A stretch of DNA of 64,000 bases. It comes from Chersky-840 sp963794615. GTDB lineage: Bacteria; Actinomycetota; Acidimicrobiia; Acidimicrobiales; UBA8190. This document shows, piece by piece, positions 63,805-64,000 of this stretch. The notes beneath the pieces were generated by a model. That model was not told the origin of the DNA. It was given only the letters and a program-made list of their open reading frames with translations, and did not search any database. The position numbers and the translations under genes were made by a program. The number at the start of each line of letters is the position of its first letter. Position 1 is the stretch's first letter. The stretch covers positions 620,001 to 684,000 of the forward strand of contig CAWCEP010000005.1 in NCBI GenBank assembly GCA_963794615.1, in the 5' to 3' direction.

Positions 63805-64000
63805 ATGGACGGGCCGCGTCAGCGCATCCTCGAGGCGACCTATGCGTGTGTGGCGCGCTGGGGCCTGTCCAAGACCACCGTCGAGGACGCGGCGCGCGAG
63901 GCGGGGCTATCGCGGGCCACGGTCTACCGATATTTCCCCGGCGGTCGCGACGAGCTCATCGACGCCGTGGTGTCGTGGCAATTCCTCCTTTTCTTCGTGA
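63805..64000 (+). CDS. TetR family transcriptional regulator, N-terminal part (cut by window edge)
   Basis: The 65 codons present encode the DNA-binding domain: RQRILEATYACVARWGLSKTTVEDAAREAGLSRATVYRYFPGGRDELIDAVV, a canonical TetR helix-turn-helix (quoted by its key stretch G-L-S-K-T-T-V-E-D and S-R-A-T-V-Y-R-Y-F). The ligand-binding domain lies outside the window, so target and ligand are unknown. It occupies the place where dapA often follows dapB. Confidence 0.85.
   Translation, partial: MDGPRQRILEATYACVARWGLSKTTVEDAAREAGLSRATVYRYFPGGRDELIDAVVSWQFLLFFV

Overview
The window is a dense, very GC-rich bacterial chromosome segment. Gene order and several family choices point to an actinomycete-grade organism, most likely class Acidimicrobiia (inference). 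The evidence is the tig-clpP-clpX-folC-ndk-mreBCD-PBP2 run, the TIGR03960/DUF2344 pair next to RNase E-rplU-rpmA-obg-proBA, whiG-like sigma next to xerC and rpsB-tsf-pyrH-frr-cdsA-dxr-rseP-ispG, an archaeal/eukaryote-type prolyl-tRNA synthetase, a mycothiol-dependent isomerase-family protein, an mtrAB-lpqB-like operon, and a secreted protein built from the SDGGVF-FG propeller-like repeat seen in Acidimicrobiia. No phage, insertion sequence, CRISPR array or rRNA was found. This is core-genome territory.

Layout. 1-6.4 kb: tail of an alpha/beta hydrolase, about 0.9 kb of apparently empty DNA with the decayed 5' half of a tRNA-Pro, then small metabolic genes (GYD protein, serine hydrolase, quinone reductase, Ppx/GppA phosphatase, a 51-residue zinc-ribbon protein, an MDMPI-family protein). 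6.4-16.6 kb: protein quality control (trigger factor, ClpP, ClpX), FolC, Ndk, and rod-shape/cell-wall genes mreB-mreC-mreD-PBP2. 16.6-28.9 kb: radical-SAM pair, RNase E/G, L21, L27, Obg, ProB, ProA, MoxR ATPase, CoxE-like VWA protein and a histidine phosphatase. 28.9-38 kb: minus-strand secreted lysozyme-like protein and DAHP synthase; plus-strand nadD-(sORF)-rsfS; minus-strand MtrA/MtrB/GerMN operon and an orphan peptide-binding lipoprotein. 38-48.8 kb: xerC, sigma factor, rpsB-tsf-pyrH-frr-cdsA-dxr-rseP-ispG. 48.8-64 kb: proS (minus), then rimP-nusA-ylxR-infB-rbfA-truB-ribF-rpsO-pnp-M16 peptidase-dapB and the start of a TetR regulator.

Two features cut across the window. First, at least thirteen genes have a TANNNT -10 hexamer ending 5-11 bases before the start codon and eight of them have a gap of 5-7, which places the transcription start on the start codon: widespread leaderless transcription. 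Second, about ten conserved genes carry single-base frame breaks, mostly in short G or C runs (PBP2 tail, RNase E, ProA, MoxR, VWA, MtrB-like kinase, YlxR, RbfA, DapB twice, a PPOX-like remnant). Since most are essential genes, these look mainly like sequencing or assembly indels, and affected entries are annotated as one gene across the break.

The best candidates for undescribed regulation are a perfect 18-bp inverted repeat enclosing the ribF -10 element and start codon, a three-tier hairpin leader in front of rimP-nusA-infB, and a 31-codon ORF joined by ATGA overlaps to nadD and rsfS.
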